NCBI GenBank assembly: GCA_947650365.1 | Contig: OX393549.1 | Span: 79,127,533 to 79,191,532 of the forward strand | Length of the DNA: 64,000 nucleotides | Reading direction: 5' to 3' | Origin: Chamaelirium japonicum | Lineage: Eukaryota > Streptophyta > Magnoliopsida > Liliales > Melanthiaceae | In this document: in pieces, positions 13,648-26,241 of the stretch | How the letters are laid out: each line of letters opens with the position of its first letter | Numbering within the stretch: position 1 is the first letter of the stretch | Notes under the pieces: model-generated | The model's database searches: none | The model's input: only the letters and a program-made list of their open reading frames with translations | What the model was told of the DNA's origin: nothing | Made by a program: the position numbers and the translations under genes

Positions 13648-14327
13648 AAAATTACAAGTGTGCCATGCTGACTAGGACACTTCAAGCCCTCGGATCTATT
13701 AAAAACTACTCACCACCATTCATAGAAAGAGAATCATCTATATAACATGCTACGGTTCAAACCCTCCAATCTATGAATAATTACTCACTACCATCCATAG
13801 AAAGAGAATCCCTCCCCATTGCCTAAAACTGAGCCTTACACATGATCCCTAAAATCCCGTCCCATTTAAAACTGTCCAATTTCTCTCTCTCAATTCCCTG
13901 TCACCCCCTCGTCCTGTTGATCTCTCCACGATTCGCACACACTGAACCATCAATCCCCTCGATCCCTCTGGCCATCAATGCCTAAACTCTCACCTATCAC
14001 ACACGCTGCCCTCACCCATCTCCTAAAAACTCCACACGTTGCCCTCTTTCCCTAAAAAGTAGCCGATGCCATGGGATTTCGTCGATTCGAAGGGACACGT
14101 CGTACCAGGGATTTCGGGAGCTATTTCGGCACGATAGGAAGAACGATTCACCACCCGGTCACGTTTTGGTCTTTTCTCTCCCCCAACTCCCCCCAACAAC
14201 CACTGAATCGACACAACAAAGAGATAGAAGGGAAAGAGAGAAGGTTTGCATATCTACACTAAGTCACAATTCGAAGGTCTGTATACCTGCCATCAGCCAC
14301 AATCATATTGTAAAGATATCAAGATAT

Positions 14328-14330
<3 letters not shown>
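13648..14330. other. Non-coding stretch with a short tandem duplication
   Basis: A ~74-bp unit ending CATAGAAAGAGAATC is present twice, at about 13,683-13,735 and 13,757-13,811. Short ORFs at 14,020-14,260 overlap on both strands and match nothing known to me. Confidence 0.55.

Positions 14331-14378
<48 letters not shown>
14331..14378. repeat. (GA)24 microsatellite
   Basis: 48 bp of uninterrupted GA dinucleotide. Confidence 0.97.
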
Positions 14379-14383
<5 letters not shown>

Positions 14384-15001
14384 AGCGGAGACGTGTGTGA
14401 ATATGGCTCTTTCATAAATACTATTAAAACCTATTATAAAGATGATAAATACATATTTAATTAGTTTTTATTTTTGAAGGATAATCAGTACTCTCTTTCT
14501 CTCTCTAACAAGTGAATCACTCCTCGAAAGCAGCCACGGCCACCGAAAACTCTATCTCTTTCATTCTCTCTTTGATTGGATTTAGTAGTGTGTTACAACT
14601 TACAAGTGGAGAGTTACTCAAATTTGATTGGATTTTTAAAATTTAACTCAAACAAACTATCTACTTTACTGCTGGGAAATATAAGCAAAGCCTATGTTTT
14701 CCAAACCTTTTGAGTATTGGATATTTAAGTCTCTCACACCTAAAATCCCCAGTTTTTTTTTTTTTTTTTGGAATAAATGGAATATTTGAAGTGCGCCTTG
14801 GGAGAGTTCGGATCTCCTCCGGTTGGTAGTCCCGATAGGTGGGTCCGGCATGCATCACAACCACATGCAGTCGACTGGAGTATGTATCACTTTCGAGTCG
14901 TCTGCCATTGTGTGGCTGTGATGCGTGCAAGCCCACCGACCTGGCCGACTGACTGCAGAAGATTTAAACTCGCCTTTGGAAGTTCAACAGGATTAGGGCA
15001 G
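14379..15001. other. Non-coding stretch, no gene seen
   Basis: AT-rich with a 17-18-nt T run at about 14,753-14,770. Nothing coding is recognised. Confidence 0.6.
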
Positions 15002-15606
15002 TAGGGCTGCAACTCGAGCAGATTGGGTCGGATTGGGGGTCAACCCAAGTACTAAAACCCCCAACCTAAAACCCGAGATGCCTAGCCCTAGTCCAACCCA
15101 AGCAAAAAATTGTATGCTTGGGTTAGCCTAAATTGGTCGGACAGGTCGGGTTGTGCAGGTTCGGGTATACTTATTGTTTAAAATTCTATCCTTTGTATAT
15201 CAAAATCTAAAAAAAAAACTTATACTTGCTAATACTATCATACAACTTTTTTTTACATTTCTATCCATAAAATTTATTAGATCATTAGATAATGTCTTTA
15301 TTTGATAAACAAGAATCAAATAAATAATATGAGACTGGGTGAAACGGATGACTCTGACTGCGACCCCTCAATATATAAGTACTCGGGATGATTGCAATGG
15401 CTTGGGATGTTCACATACACATAAATATACATAAGTACTCAGTCGGATTGGGGTCGGACTCCCCGATCCCTCAATCCAAACCTGATCCAAATTCAACTCG
15501 AGTCGTATTTTTTCAACCCTAACAGAACACAATCTTCAAATACATCATCCCAAACCCACCCAAAATTCGGATTGGGTTGGATCCAACCCGCCCAAGTTGC
15601 AGCCTA
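15002..15606. mobile_element. hAT-type MITE with GGGTCGG-rich interior (copy 3)
   Basis: Starts TAGGGCTGCAACTCGAG and ends CCCAAGTTGCAGCCTA, an imperfect inverted repeat. The interior carries GGGTCGGATTGGGG and CCAACCC motifs. The 8-bp flanks do not match clearly, so the exact ends are less certain than for the other copies. A fragment of the same right end is present at about 60,495-60,555. Confidence 0.75.
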
Positions 15607-16351
15607 TCGAGGGATTTTATGTGTCACTCTAACAATCACAGTCGGCTAATGGGGTGTGTGTGTGGGGGGGGGGGGGTTGAAAGTTTGCACAAGTCTCCTA
15701 AAGGTAGCTGGCCCTCATAAAAGATTTGTGGGCTCGGCTCATAGCACACGACATGTGGGGGCTCCCACGATCACAAGCCGTGGGAGAGTTGCTATCCGAG
15801 TTGGACATGCACCGCCCCACTTTCGGGATGGGTTCCAAATCACGGAAGTCACTTTCCGAGTATGTCGCTTCCTCGTTGTCTGGCTCCGCCCGGGCTTGAG
15901 ATTCCCATGGCCGAATTTCTGCAACTGGATTCCCCGAATCTCAATGCAGTCACTCGTAGGGTAAGTGCTTTTCCAGTAAGTCCGGTAATTGTCGGTTATT
16001 CTGTTGAGGGAGGAACCGCTCGTGGAGATCAATCTGAGCACGAATATGAGCGCACAATAATCACAGAAAGAAACATAGGACACAGAGATTTTTAGGTGGT
16101 TCAATCCAGACTTGGGCCACGTCCACAGTCGTCGGTGCACTCAGAAGATTTAATTTCACTATGAATGAGAAAAATAAGATATACACCTCACACCTTCTTC
16201 AGACAAAGCACTCGCCTCCGCTTCCTTCTCCTTCGATTACGTGGAAGATCAATGACTAGTTCCCTCTCGATCTCCATAGAAGAACCTTAGCCGTCCCTTT
16301 CTCTCTATTGGTCATGCAACATATATGACTGCTCAATAAGGGTTTTATTGT
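15607..16351. other. Unassigned sequence left of the old copia element
   Basis: Contains a G run at 15,664-15,676. Around 16,080 there is ACACAGAGATTTTTAGGTGG, a wording often seen in LTRs of plant retrotransposons, so this may be part of another decayed LTR. No ORF resembles a known protein. Confidence 0.4.
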
Positions 16352-16608
16352 TGTGGAACTAAGCCCCGCACAACGTAAACAGAGCCTCGAACTGTGAAGA
16401 ATCTTGCACCGATAGACGACAATCTCCACCACCGATAAAAACGAACAAGAACAAAGCACAAGCAATTAAAGACAAGATGTTTCGGCAAAGAAGATCAATT
16501 GATTCACTAATTTGAGAATATAAGAGTATATGTTTGTTTGTCCCCTCCCAATTTCTCACCAACCCTTAAATAGATTACCCCCCCAAAGAGAAGAGATCCT
16601 GCAACCCT

Positions 16609-17476
16609 TGTAGATGCACAAATATCGTACCCCCACCCCCCATGTGACATGACATTAGGAGTTGTAAAATAGTCAAGGATCAGTCAACGGAATATGTCGA
16701 CAGGATCAACCAGTAAAAGAATAGATGCTTTCAGTTAGCAGAAGGTAAAGCCAACAACAAAAGGTGAGGATAGCTTCAGCCAAGCAAAGAGTTGAAGGTG
16801 TACATTAAATTATCTCAAAGAGAATATTGGGGCAGAGATCATGAGTAATCTCAGTCACCTTCAATATTCTGAAGGTTTGATCTTATGAGTCATACTGAGG
16901 GTAGTCTGGGCCTATAGCACCAAGGCAAAGTATACCCACAATCATTGATACTTTATCATACACATCTGAAGGGAGAACCAATACAACATGAGCGTGTGGA
17001 AGGACCCTCAGGGCCGAGGCCATATTATAAATCCTTCATGACACCTGCGTATAGAGTAGCACATGATAAATGCACAGTCAATATATAAGTATATCCAAAG
17101 ACTCTAGGTATCTCTAAATATCCATTAATTATGGGCATAAAGAACGAAACATATATTATGTTATGAGGTTGTTACGAGTTAACACAACATCATCAGAGCA
17201 AAGAGAGTGACAGTTATGGTTGCCAAATCAAGAAATGACAGCTCAATGACAGTTGTCCTTCCATGTTAGCGATGGCAGTTATGGAAAGTTAACAACCTGG
17301 GAATCTCTATAAATAGAGACCAACCCTTGTCGACTAGGTAACGCTTTCTAATTTTCTGAAATTGGTGAGCATTCCTTTAGAGTTTTCTCTAGATGACTTG
17401 AGCGCCAGATTCTTTTACTTGCTTGTGTCTTATGCAAGAAGATCATTCGATGGTCAATCGAGATTTCACCCGCACA
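16609..17476. mobile_element. Solo LTR (868 bp) inserted into the old copia LTR
   Basis: Begins TGTAGATGCACAAATA and ends TTCACCCGCACA (TG...CA). Flanks are ACCCT (16,604-16,608) and GCCCT (17,477-17,481), a 5-bp duplication with one mismatch. The related LTR at 27.9-28.0 kb reads through as GTAACCCTCACACC without the insert. A TATA-like CTATAAATAGAG sits near 17,312. Only one LTR and no internal region are present, which fits LTR-LTR recombination after insertion. Confidence 0.82.
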
Positions 17477-18429
17477 GCCCTCACAAATCCAAGAACAAGA
17501 AGAACCATTCACCAAAACCCTAGAAAGAAAGCCCCGATGAATTCCCCCCGATCTCCACTACAAGAAAAATATTTTTTTCCGAGGAAAAATATTCATCGGT
17601 AAAAAATAATTTCCGTCGCTATATCTATTTCCCGACGGTAAAAATATCCGTCAGGAGGAAGTATTTCCATCGATAAAGATGGTGTCGGCAATAATAAATA
17701 TGACGGTTTATGATTTCCATCATTATAAAATATTATTTCCGATGGGGAATATAATATCCATCGTTATTATTTACTTAATTAAAAAATAACATAAATAGTT
17801 TTTCCGATGGTAAATTAGTCCTAGTCGGTAATCAATAACTAAATCCCGACGGATAAATATGGCTTCCATCGGCATAAAGTTGATTAAGGCCGACGGTATT
17901 TACTCCTGTCAGTAATAAATAACTAAATAGCAACGAATAAATACGACTTTGTCGTCATAAAGCTGATTAAGGCCGACGGTATATACTACCGTTAGTAATA
18001 TATATTTTACTACAAAATAATAAAATTACATATACCGACGGTATTACTAGTGTCCGTCGGTAAAATAGATTTTTTAAAAAATATTGCTATAATTTTATAT
18101 TTAATTTTTGTTATTTTATACATATTATAATACCATAATACATAAAAATTTACACCACCATAACTACACAACTATAAATACATAAATATCACCAACCATT
18201 AATTAAACATACACAATACAATATTTTATTCAAAAATAAAATATATTTTAGAAAAACATAACATGCATGTTACCCTGGCATGAACGTTGCTACTGTTGCT
18301 GCTACTAATCCCCTAATGCTGAGCCTCTGACATTAAAAAGATATATTTATTATAAAAAATATTTTTAACATCCGTAGTTAATATAAAAAGATAATAAAAA
18401 GATAAATGGGTATAATTATAACAAGTTAG

Positions 18430-21400
18430 ATGATAATTTGGTTTCAATCAGGTTTTGGATTTCAGATGGGTGTGCCGCCAAATTCAACAAGTTACTTTGG
18501 CCCTGAACGAGCTGCCCGTACCGTCTTTCAAACCTTTTAGCAGTTATTTTAGGATTAGGCCCTCCAATGGACGAATTTTGTGTCAAAATGTTCAAAAATT
18601 ATAAGATTTCGTCTAATTTACAAATTGGGACTCCAATTGGTGTATTTTTGTCTTCGATAAGTTACTTTGTCCCTGAGTGAGATGCTCGTGCCATGTTCCA
18701 AGACTTTTAGTAGTTATTTTAAGATTTTGCCCTCTAATGGGCGAATTTTGAATCTAAGCGTTCAAAAATCATAAGTTTTTATCTAATTTGTAAATCAGAA
18801 CTCTGATGGATGTGTTATTGGTTTTGAGAAGTTATTTTGACCTCGATCGAGGTGTACATACTGGTTTTCAGGTATTTTACTAGCTATTTTAAGATTTCAC
18901 CATCCAATGGAAGAATTTAGAGTATAAGTGTTTAAAAATCATAAGTTTTTATCTAATTTACAAACCAGGACTCCAATTGGCATATTATTGGTTTCGATAA
19001 GTTACTTTGGTTCCAAATGAGATGTTCATGTTAGGTTTCAAGACTTTTAGTAGGTATTTTAAGATTTCGCCTTCTACTGGGTGAATTAAGAGTCTAAGCG
19101 TTAAAAACTAATAAGTTTTCATCTAATTTATAAATCACAATTCCGATGGGTGTGTCATTGGTTTCGACACGTTATTTTGACCTCGATCGACACGCATGTG
19201 CTGGTTTTCAGGCCTTTTATTAATTATTTTAAGATTTCGCTTTCTGATAGAAGGATTTTTAATCTAAGTGTTTAAAAATTATAAGTTTTTCGATCATCTA
19301 ATTTTTAAACCGGGACTCTGATCGGAGTGTCATCGGTTTCGATAAGTTACTTTGACCCTGAGCGAGATGCTCATGCAAAATTTTAAGACTTTTAGTAATT
19401 ATTTTAAAATTTTGCCCTCTAATGGGCGAATTTTGAGTCTACGTGTTCAAAAATCATAATTTTTTATTTAATTTACAAATCGGAACTCTGATGGGTGTGT
19501 CATTGATTTTGATAAGTTACTTTGACCTCGATCGAGATGCACATACTAGTTTTCAGGTATTTTACTAGCTATTTTAAGATTTTACCCTCCGATAGAAAAA
19601 TTTTGAATCTAAGTGTTTTTTATTTAATTTACAAATCGGGACTCCGATAGGTGTGTCATCAACCGATGATTAGTTACTATGGCCTTGAGCGAGATGCTCT
19701 ACTAGGTTTCAAGTCTTTTAATAGCAATTTTAAGATTTTGCCCTCTGATGGGCGAATTTTGAGTCTAAGCGTTAAAAAATTATAAGGTTTTCATCTAATT
19801 TACAAATTGTGACTCCGATAGTTGTGTCGTTGGTTTTGGTAGGTTATTTTGGCCTCGATCAAGGTACACTTGCTAGTTTTTAGATTTTTTACTAGTTATT
19901 TTAATATTTCATCCTTCGATAGGAGAATTTTGAGTCTAAGTGTTTAAAAATCATAAGTTTCGATCAGATAATTTACAAACTAGGATTCCGATCGGTGTGT
20001 CATCATTTTTGATAAGTTACTTTGGCCCTAAGCGTGATGCTTGTGCTAGGTTTAAAGACTTTTAGTAGCTATTTTAAGATTTTGCCTCTAATAGGTGAAT
20101 TTTGAGTCTAAGCGTTCAAAGTTTTCATCTAATTTAAAAATCGGAACTACGATGGGTGTGTCATTAGTTTCAACAACTTACTTTAATCTTGATTGAGGTG
20201 CACATGCTGATTTTCAGGCATTTTACTAGCTACTTTAAGATTTTGTCATCCGATGGAAGAATTTTGAGTCGAAGTGTTTAAAAGCCATTTGTTTTTATCT
20301 TATTTACAAACTGGAACTCCGATCGGTGTGTCATCGGTCTTGATAAGTTACTTTGGCCCCAAGCGAGATGCTTGTGACAAGTGTCAAGACTTTTAGTAGC
20401 TATTTTAAGATTTCACCATCAGATGGACGCATTTTGAGTCTAAGCATTAAAAATCATAAGTTTTCATCTAATTTACAAATCTTGATACCAATGGATGTGT
20501 TGTTGGTTTTGACAAGTTATTTTGGTCTCGATCGAGGTGCACGTGCTGGTTTTTATGCTTTTTACTAGCTATTTTAAGATTTTGCCCTCCGATGGAAGAA
20601 TTTTAAGTCTAAGTATTTAAAAATCATAAGTTTTTCGATCATCTAATTTATAAATCGGGACTCCGATCGGTGTGTCATCGGTTTTGTTAATTACTTTAGC
20701 CCAAGCGAGATGTTTGTGCCATATTTTAAGACTTTTAATAGCTATTTTAAGATTTTGCCCTCTATAGACGAATTTTGAGTCTAAGCGTTTAAAAATCATA
20801 AGTTTTAATCTAATTTAAAATTGAGACTCCAATGGGTGTGTCGTTGGTTTTGACAACTTACTTTGACCTCGATTGAGGTACACGTGTTGGTTTTTAAGTA
20901 TTTTACTAGCTATTTTAAGATTTCGCCCTCCAGTGGAAGAATTTTGAGTTTAAGTGTTTAAAAATCATAAGTTTTTATCTAATTAATAAATTGAAACTCT
21001 GATCGGTGTGTCATCGATTTTGATAAGTTACTTTGGCTCCGAACAAGATGCTCATGCTTGGTTTCAAGACTTTTAGTAGTTATTTTAATAATTTGTCCTC
21101 TGATAAGCGAATTTTGAGTCTAAGCATTAAAAAAGCATAAGTTTTTGTCTAATTTATAAATCACGACTTCGATGAGTGTGTCGTTGGTTTCAATAATTTT
21201 TTTTGGCCTCGATCAAGGTGCACTTGCTAGTTTTTAGGTCTTCAGCTAGCTATTTTAAGATTTTACCCTCTGATGGGAGAATTTTGAGTATAAGTGTTTA
21301 AACATTACAAGTTTTTCGACCATCTAATTTATAAACCATGGTTTTGACAAGTTATTTTGAGTCTAAGAATTTTAGTAGCTATTTTACGATTTCACCCTCC

Positions 21401-21500
21401 CATGGGTGAATTTTTAGTTTAAGTGTACAAAATTCCAAATTTTTGTTTAATTTACAAACCTAGACTCCGATCGGTGTGCCATTGGTTCGACAAGTTACTT
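18430..21500. repeat. Tandem satellite inside the CACTA element: ~170-bp units alternating between two types
   Basis: A unit carrying AAGTTACTTTGGCCC, GATGCTCGTGCC, TTTTAGTAGCTATTTTAAGA, TCTAAGCGTTCAAAAATCA and ATCTAATTTACAAA recurs about every 170 bp. Two unit types alternate. Type A reads like TTGGCCCTGAGCGAGATGC (near 18,657, 19,001, 19,345, 19,673, 20,015, 20,346, 20,690, 21,026). Type B reads like TTGACCTCGATCGAGGTGCA (near 18,829, 19,171, 19,515, 19,843, 20,177, 20,515, 20,858, 21,197). The true period is therefore about 340 bp, with roughly eight to nine dimers, and the last units decay. Confidence 0.92.
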
Positions 21501-21501
21501 A

Positions 21502-22800
21502 TCTATGTTTTTTGGTTGGATCCATATGGAACATAGAGTATCATCCTAACTTCAAATTATTCAAATGGGACCAAGACCCGATGCCTTTTAGAACTGAAAA
21601 AATGGCGATAGCTTCCACCCAATTTTAGTTAATGAGGTTAGGTCCCGGTCCCGGGCCAGAAGGCCAGTCATTGGCTATGACAAGCCACACAAGTCTTTAG
21701 AATCTACAAGGTCTTAAACGATATTAGGATTTCGTGGTAAGCCCACTCGTAGAGAATTAGAGATCGAAATGGTGAGAATAAACCTAAACCTAAATCTAAC
21801 CCTAACCACTAATCCTATAACCTAACCCTAATTAGTCACAAAGGTCTTCGAATTTCTCAAAAAATCTTCAAATATTCATCTAATCCTAACCTAAACCTAA
21901 CCCTAACCTTAATTCTAACCTAAACCCTAATGGTTAGGTTCACTGGTATATTGTGAGAGAATACGATTATGTGATATTCTCTCTTTCACACTCTCTCATT
22001 CACTCAATCATTATCTCAGTAATCTCAATCTCACTTTCATATTCTAATCCTAAACCTAATCATAACCCTAACCCTCAACCTAATCCTAACTCAAATCCCA
22101 ATCCTCACCTTAACCCTAATGTTTAGAGTTAGGGTTAGGTTTAGTGTAGGGTTTAAAATTAGAGTTATAAGGTTATGGTTAGGTTTAGGGTTAACCTAAA
22201 CCTAACCTGTAGTAATTTCAAACCATGTCTATGAGACACTCTGGCCCAACCATACCGGTTATCTAAGTATTTTGGTTGGCTCCATATGGAACATAGAGTA
22301 TCGCCCTAACTCCAAATTGTTCAAATGGGCCCAATACTCGACTCCTTTTGAAACTGGAAAATTGGCGATAACTTTCGTACAATTTTAGTTAATGAGGTTA
22401 GGTCCTAGGCTTGAAGGCCAGTCATCAGCTGTGGCAAGCCACACCAATTCTTAGAATTTACAAGGTCTTAAACGATATTAGGATTTCGTGGTAAATCCAC
22501 TTGTAGAGAATTAGATATTGAGATGGTGAGAATAAACCTAAACCTAAATCTAACCCTAACCAATAACCCTAACACCTAACCCTAACCAGTCACAAAGGTC
22601 TCCAAATTTTTTAAAAAATCTTCGAATATTCACCTAACCCTAACTCTAACCCTAATCCTAACCTAAACCCTAATGATTAGGTTTAGGGTTAAACCCTAAC
22701 CTAAACCCTAAACCTAACCCTAACCCTAACCTTAATCATAATCATTACCCTAACCCTAAAAATAAAATTACTCCTAAATTTATCCCTAAACCTAGCCCAA
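21502..22800. repeat. Duplicated ~760-bp block with telomere-like CCTAAC/CCTAAA arrays
   Basis: Two copies of a segment (from about 21,502 and from about 22,262) share TCCATATGGAACATAGAGTA, TTAATGAGGTTAGGTCC and CTTAAACGATATTAGGATTT. Each runs into degenerate arrays of AACCTAAACC, CTAACCCTAACC and the complementary TTAGGGTTAGG (about 21,782-21,930, 22,045-22,215, 22,534-22,590, 22,636-22,800). Both CCCTAAA-like (plant) and CCCTAA-like units occur, mixed. The array is internal to the CACTA element, so it is not a chromosome end. Confidence 0.85.
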
Positions 22801-22865
22801 CCATAGTAACAAAGGTCTCCGAATTTTTTCATAAATCTCTGAATATTGACACATTAAGAGAATAA

Positions 22866-23405
22866 ATTTGGGGAAGTTCGACATAAGTCATTTTTGAGAG
22901 ATGATTTTTAGTTGCAGGACATGTTAATTTTGAAATATAGCTCAAGTCTCTCCCTACGAATATATACACTTTCTTAAGACGAATGTATACTCTTTCTAAA
23001 ACAAATGTATACACTTTCTAAAGACGAATATGTACTCTTTCTGAAGACCAATGTATACTTGCAAAGACCTTAGCTAATATAGCAAATTATGGTGTCTTGC
23101 GGCTAATATTGCAAAATAGTTAAGGGCCTATACCTAATTTACCATATGGGGAAGTTTGACATTAGTCATTTTTGAGAGATGACTTTTACTTGTAGGACAA
23201 ATATAGCTCAAGTCCCTCACGACAAATATATACTTTTTTCTAAATGCAAATGAATAATCTTTCTAAAAAGAATACTCTTTTATAAGATGAATATATACTC
23301 TTTTTGGAGACAAATGTGTACTTGTAGGGACCTTAGCTATAGCAAATTATGGTGTCCTGCGGCTAATATTGCAAAATAGTTAAGAACTGATACCTAATTT
23401 GCCAA
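22866..23405. repeat. Tandem duplication of a ~280-bp unit in the CACTA element
   Basis: The words GGGAAGTT(C/T)GACAT, TCATTTTTGAGAGATGA, ATATAGCTCAAGTC and GGCTAATATTGCAAAATAG occur in the same order at about 22,871-23,125 and 23,151-23,405. Confidence 0.85.
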
Positions 23406-23800
23406 CCCCCCCCCCCCAACCACCACCACCACTCCGATCTCCCTCTCTGGCACCATCCTTCTATCCTCCTCATCATCCTCCTCCTGGCCTCCTTTCTAGC
23501 TTCCTCCCCCTCTTATTTCCCTGCCCCTCTAGCAGCTCCCTTTGTGCCCTAGCCACGGGCCATGGCTGACAACTATTGCACCGGTAGCTAGGGCACAAAA
23601 GGAGCTACAGGAGGGCAGAGTTAATCAAAGGAGGAGAAGAAAAGGGATAGCGCGAGTACTCACCGGAGATCGAGGTAGTGGGGTGGGCTGTCGCCGATCA
23701 GTCACCGATCTGGAGAGAGGAGGAGTTGTCGGGGATCGGGTCACCAGGCACCGAAGTTAGGGATCGATAACAGTTAGGGGATCAGGTTTTCTGAAATTAA
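23406..23800. other. GC-rich island inside the CACTA element, possible captured host sequence
   Basis: Composition changes abruptly to GC-rich with a pyrimidine-rich left half. A near-palindrome AGCTCCCTTTGTGCCCTAGC / GCTAGGGCACAAAAGGAGCT lies at about 23,536-23,612. On the minus strand a GGTGAGT donor-like site occurs near 23,660. This resembles a first exon picked up from a host gene, as CACTA elements are known to do. I recognise no protein, so capture is only an inference. Confidence 0.35.
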
Positions 23801-23836
23801 TAGTAGGATTTTTACCGACGGCCATAACAACTTCCG

Positions 23837-24444
<608 letters not shown>

Positions 24445-24865
24445 AATACCGACGATCGGTTTATACTGTCAGCAATAATTATATATTTATCGACAGTATT
24501 ATTATAACCGTTAGTAAATAATATAAAATATTTATTATATATAATGATTTATAATATTGACAGGTATGTTTCTATCCGTCAGTAATATATAATATTTTAC
24601 CAATAGATATCATATAAGCCATTGGTAAAACTATTGTATTAACGAATACTTATTATATGTTGGTAATTAAAATAATTGTTTTTTAAAACATAGAAGTTAT
24701 TGTACCAACGAATATTACAATTATCGTCGGTAAAACTCCATATTATAACGACGATAATAAAATAGTCCGTTAGTTAAATATGTCTCTATTGTAGTGCTCC
24801 CTTGATGATGGCCACTATCTCAACTCTAGAAAGCCTTCGATCTATCTCTTGGTTTGATATAGAAC

Positions 24866-25953
24866 CAAGGTTCAAAATCTTCATTTCGGTAGAAATTTTT
24901 ACCTTATGGATATGGAAATATTTCATGGAAATATTTCGACAGTATGGAAATATTACAATTCTGTAGAAATGGTAAAAATATTGATTTTTTAATGAAATTA
25001 TTTAGTGAAACTCTGGATAGTCATAAACCAAGTATAAATACACACTTTGAAAAACTCAAATAATATTTGTACCCCCTGGGTGTAGAGCTTCACATAACAT
25101 ATATTCAATACATTGAGTTTCTGAGTCTTTTGGAATCTTATTTGGTTCAGTTTTGATATATATTTTTTAAATATTTTTTAATTTTTTTTGGATAAAAATA
25201 TTTTTGAAATAAAAATTAGTTGATTGTTAAAATAATAATTCAAACGATTTTGAAAGCGGACTTAAAACAAGAAAGTTATGTACGTTTAAAATTATGCAAA
25301 AATTATGCTGAAATGTGAAACACTATTTTTTATTCTAAGTCTGAAAAAAAAAATTTATATAAAAATATTTTTATACATTCAAAATTTTCTAAGACGGACC
25401 ATGGTTTTCTAGATACACTCGTACTTTTACATTTTGTGGAATTTTTTGTGCTAAAAAGGAGTTGATTTAATCACTTTTCTCACCATGTAGATTTTATAAA
25501 AAAACTATGAAAACTGTTTTCTCATACCAAAACTAAAAGTTTATTTTTTGATTCATTTTGTTTTTTATTTTTTCGATTTGTTTATTAAAATCAAATGGGG
25601 GGATATTTGCTTATTTACATATAATAACTTACGACATTTACTTAAATATTATTGTATATAGATAAGCTGCTGAGAACCAAGTCCCCCAGTCCTCTTTTAT
25701 AATCAGTCAGTTGCAAAATTTTGGATATATTTCACGAAATATTTTGACATTTTTGCAAAATTTTGATAAAATCTTGCGATATTTCGTGGAGATAGAAATA
25801 TTTCATGGAAATATCGTAATATTTTACGAAATCGCTCGATATTTTGACATTTTCAATTCTGCTCAAGATTGCAGATGGTATTTCGTATCGAGTTCTTATT
25901 TTTCCGATATGTTTCACGATATTTTTCAAAATACATCGATTTTTTGTACCTTG
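24866..25953. mobile_element. AT-rich non-autonomous hAT-like element, 1.09 kb
   Basis: Left end CAAGGTTCAAAATC; right end, read inward on the minus strand, CAAGGTACAAAAAATC. Flanks TATAGAAC (24,858-24,865) and CATTGAAC (25,954-25,961) agree at six of eight positions. Subterminal AAATATTTCATGGAAATAT occurs near both ends. The related LTR at 28.08 kb lacks the insert. No transposase ORF. Confidence 0.72.
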
Positions 25954-26241
25954 CATTGAACCACCTCAAAAACGCAACCTAAACCGACCTAATCCCGTGT
26001 CCAGACCCGATTTCACCTGGGCGAATCCCTAGGGGACACCTAATGAAATTCCTGGTAGAGGAATTTCAAGGCTCTGCTAAGCAGTTCACTTGGGCGAACC
26101 GTGTACGGCACCCGGGCAAACTTCCTCGTAGTGCCTAGTTCAACTCCTTCGTTGATCCGTCTTCCGTACGATATTTTTTACACATGAACCTTGGATATTT
26201 TCTTTGGCTTGTTTAGAGCAAAATCTCTAATGATGTCTACA

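Noticed and set aside
15862-16095. 77-aa ORF containing MAEFLQLDSPNLNA
   Set aside because: Looks briefly like a gene start, but no continuation, splice structure or family was recognised and the surroundings look LTR-derived.
21782-22800. Telomere-like arrays as a true chromosome end or fusion point
   Set aside because: They lie wholly between the two ends of a CACTA element, are degenerate and occur on both strands.
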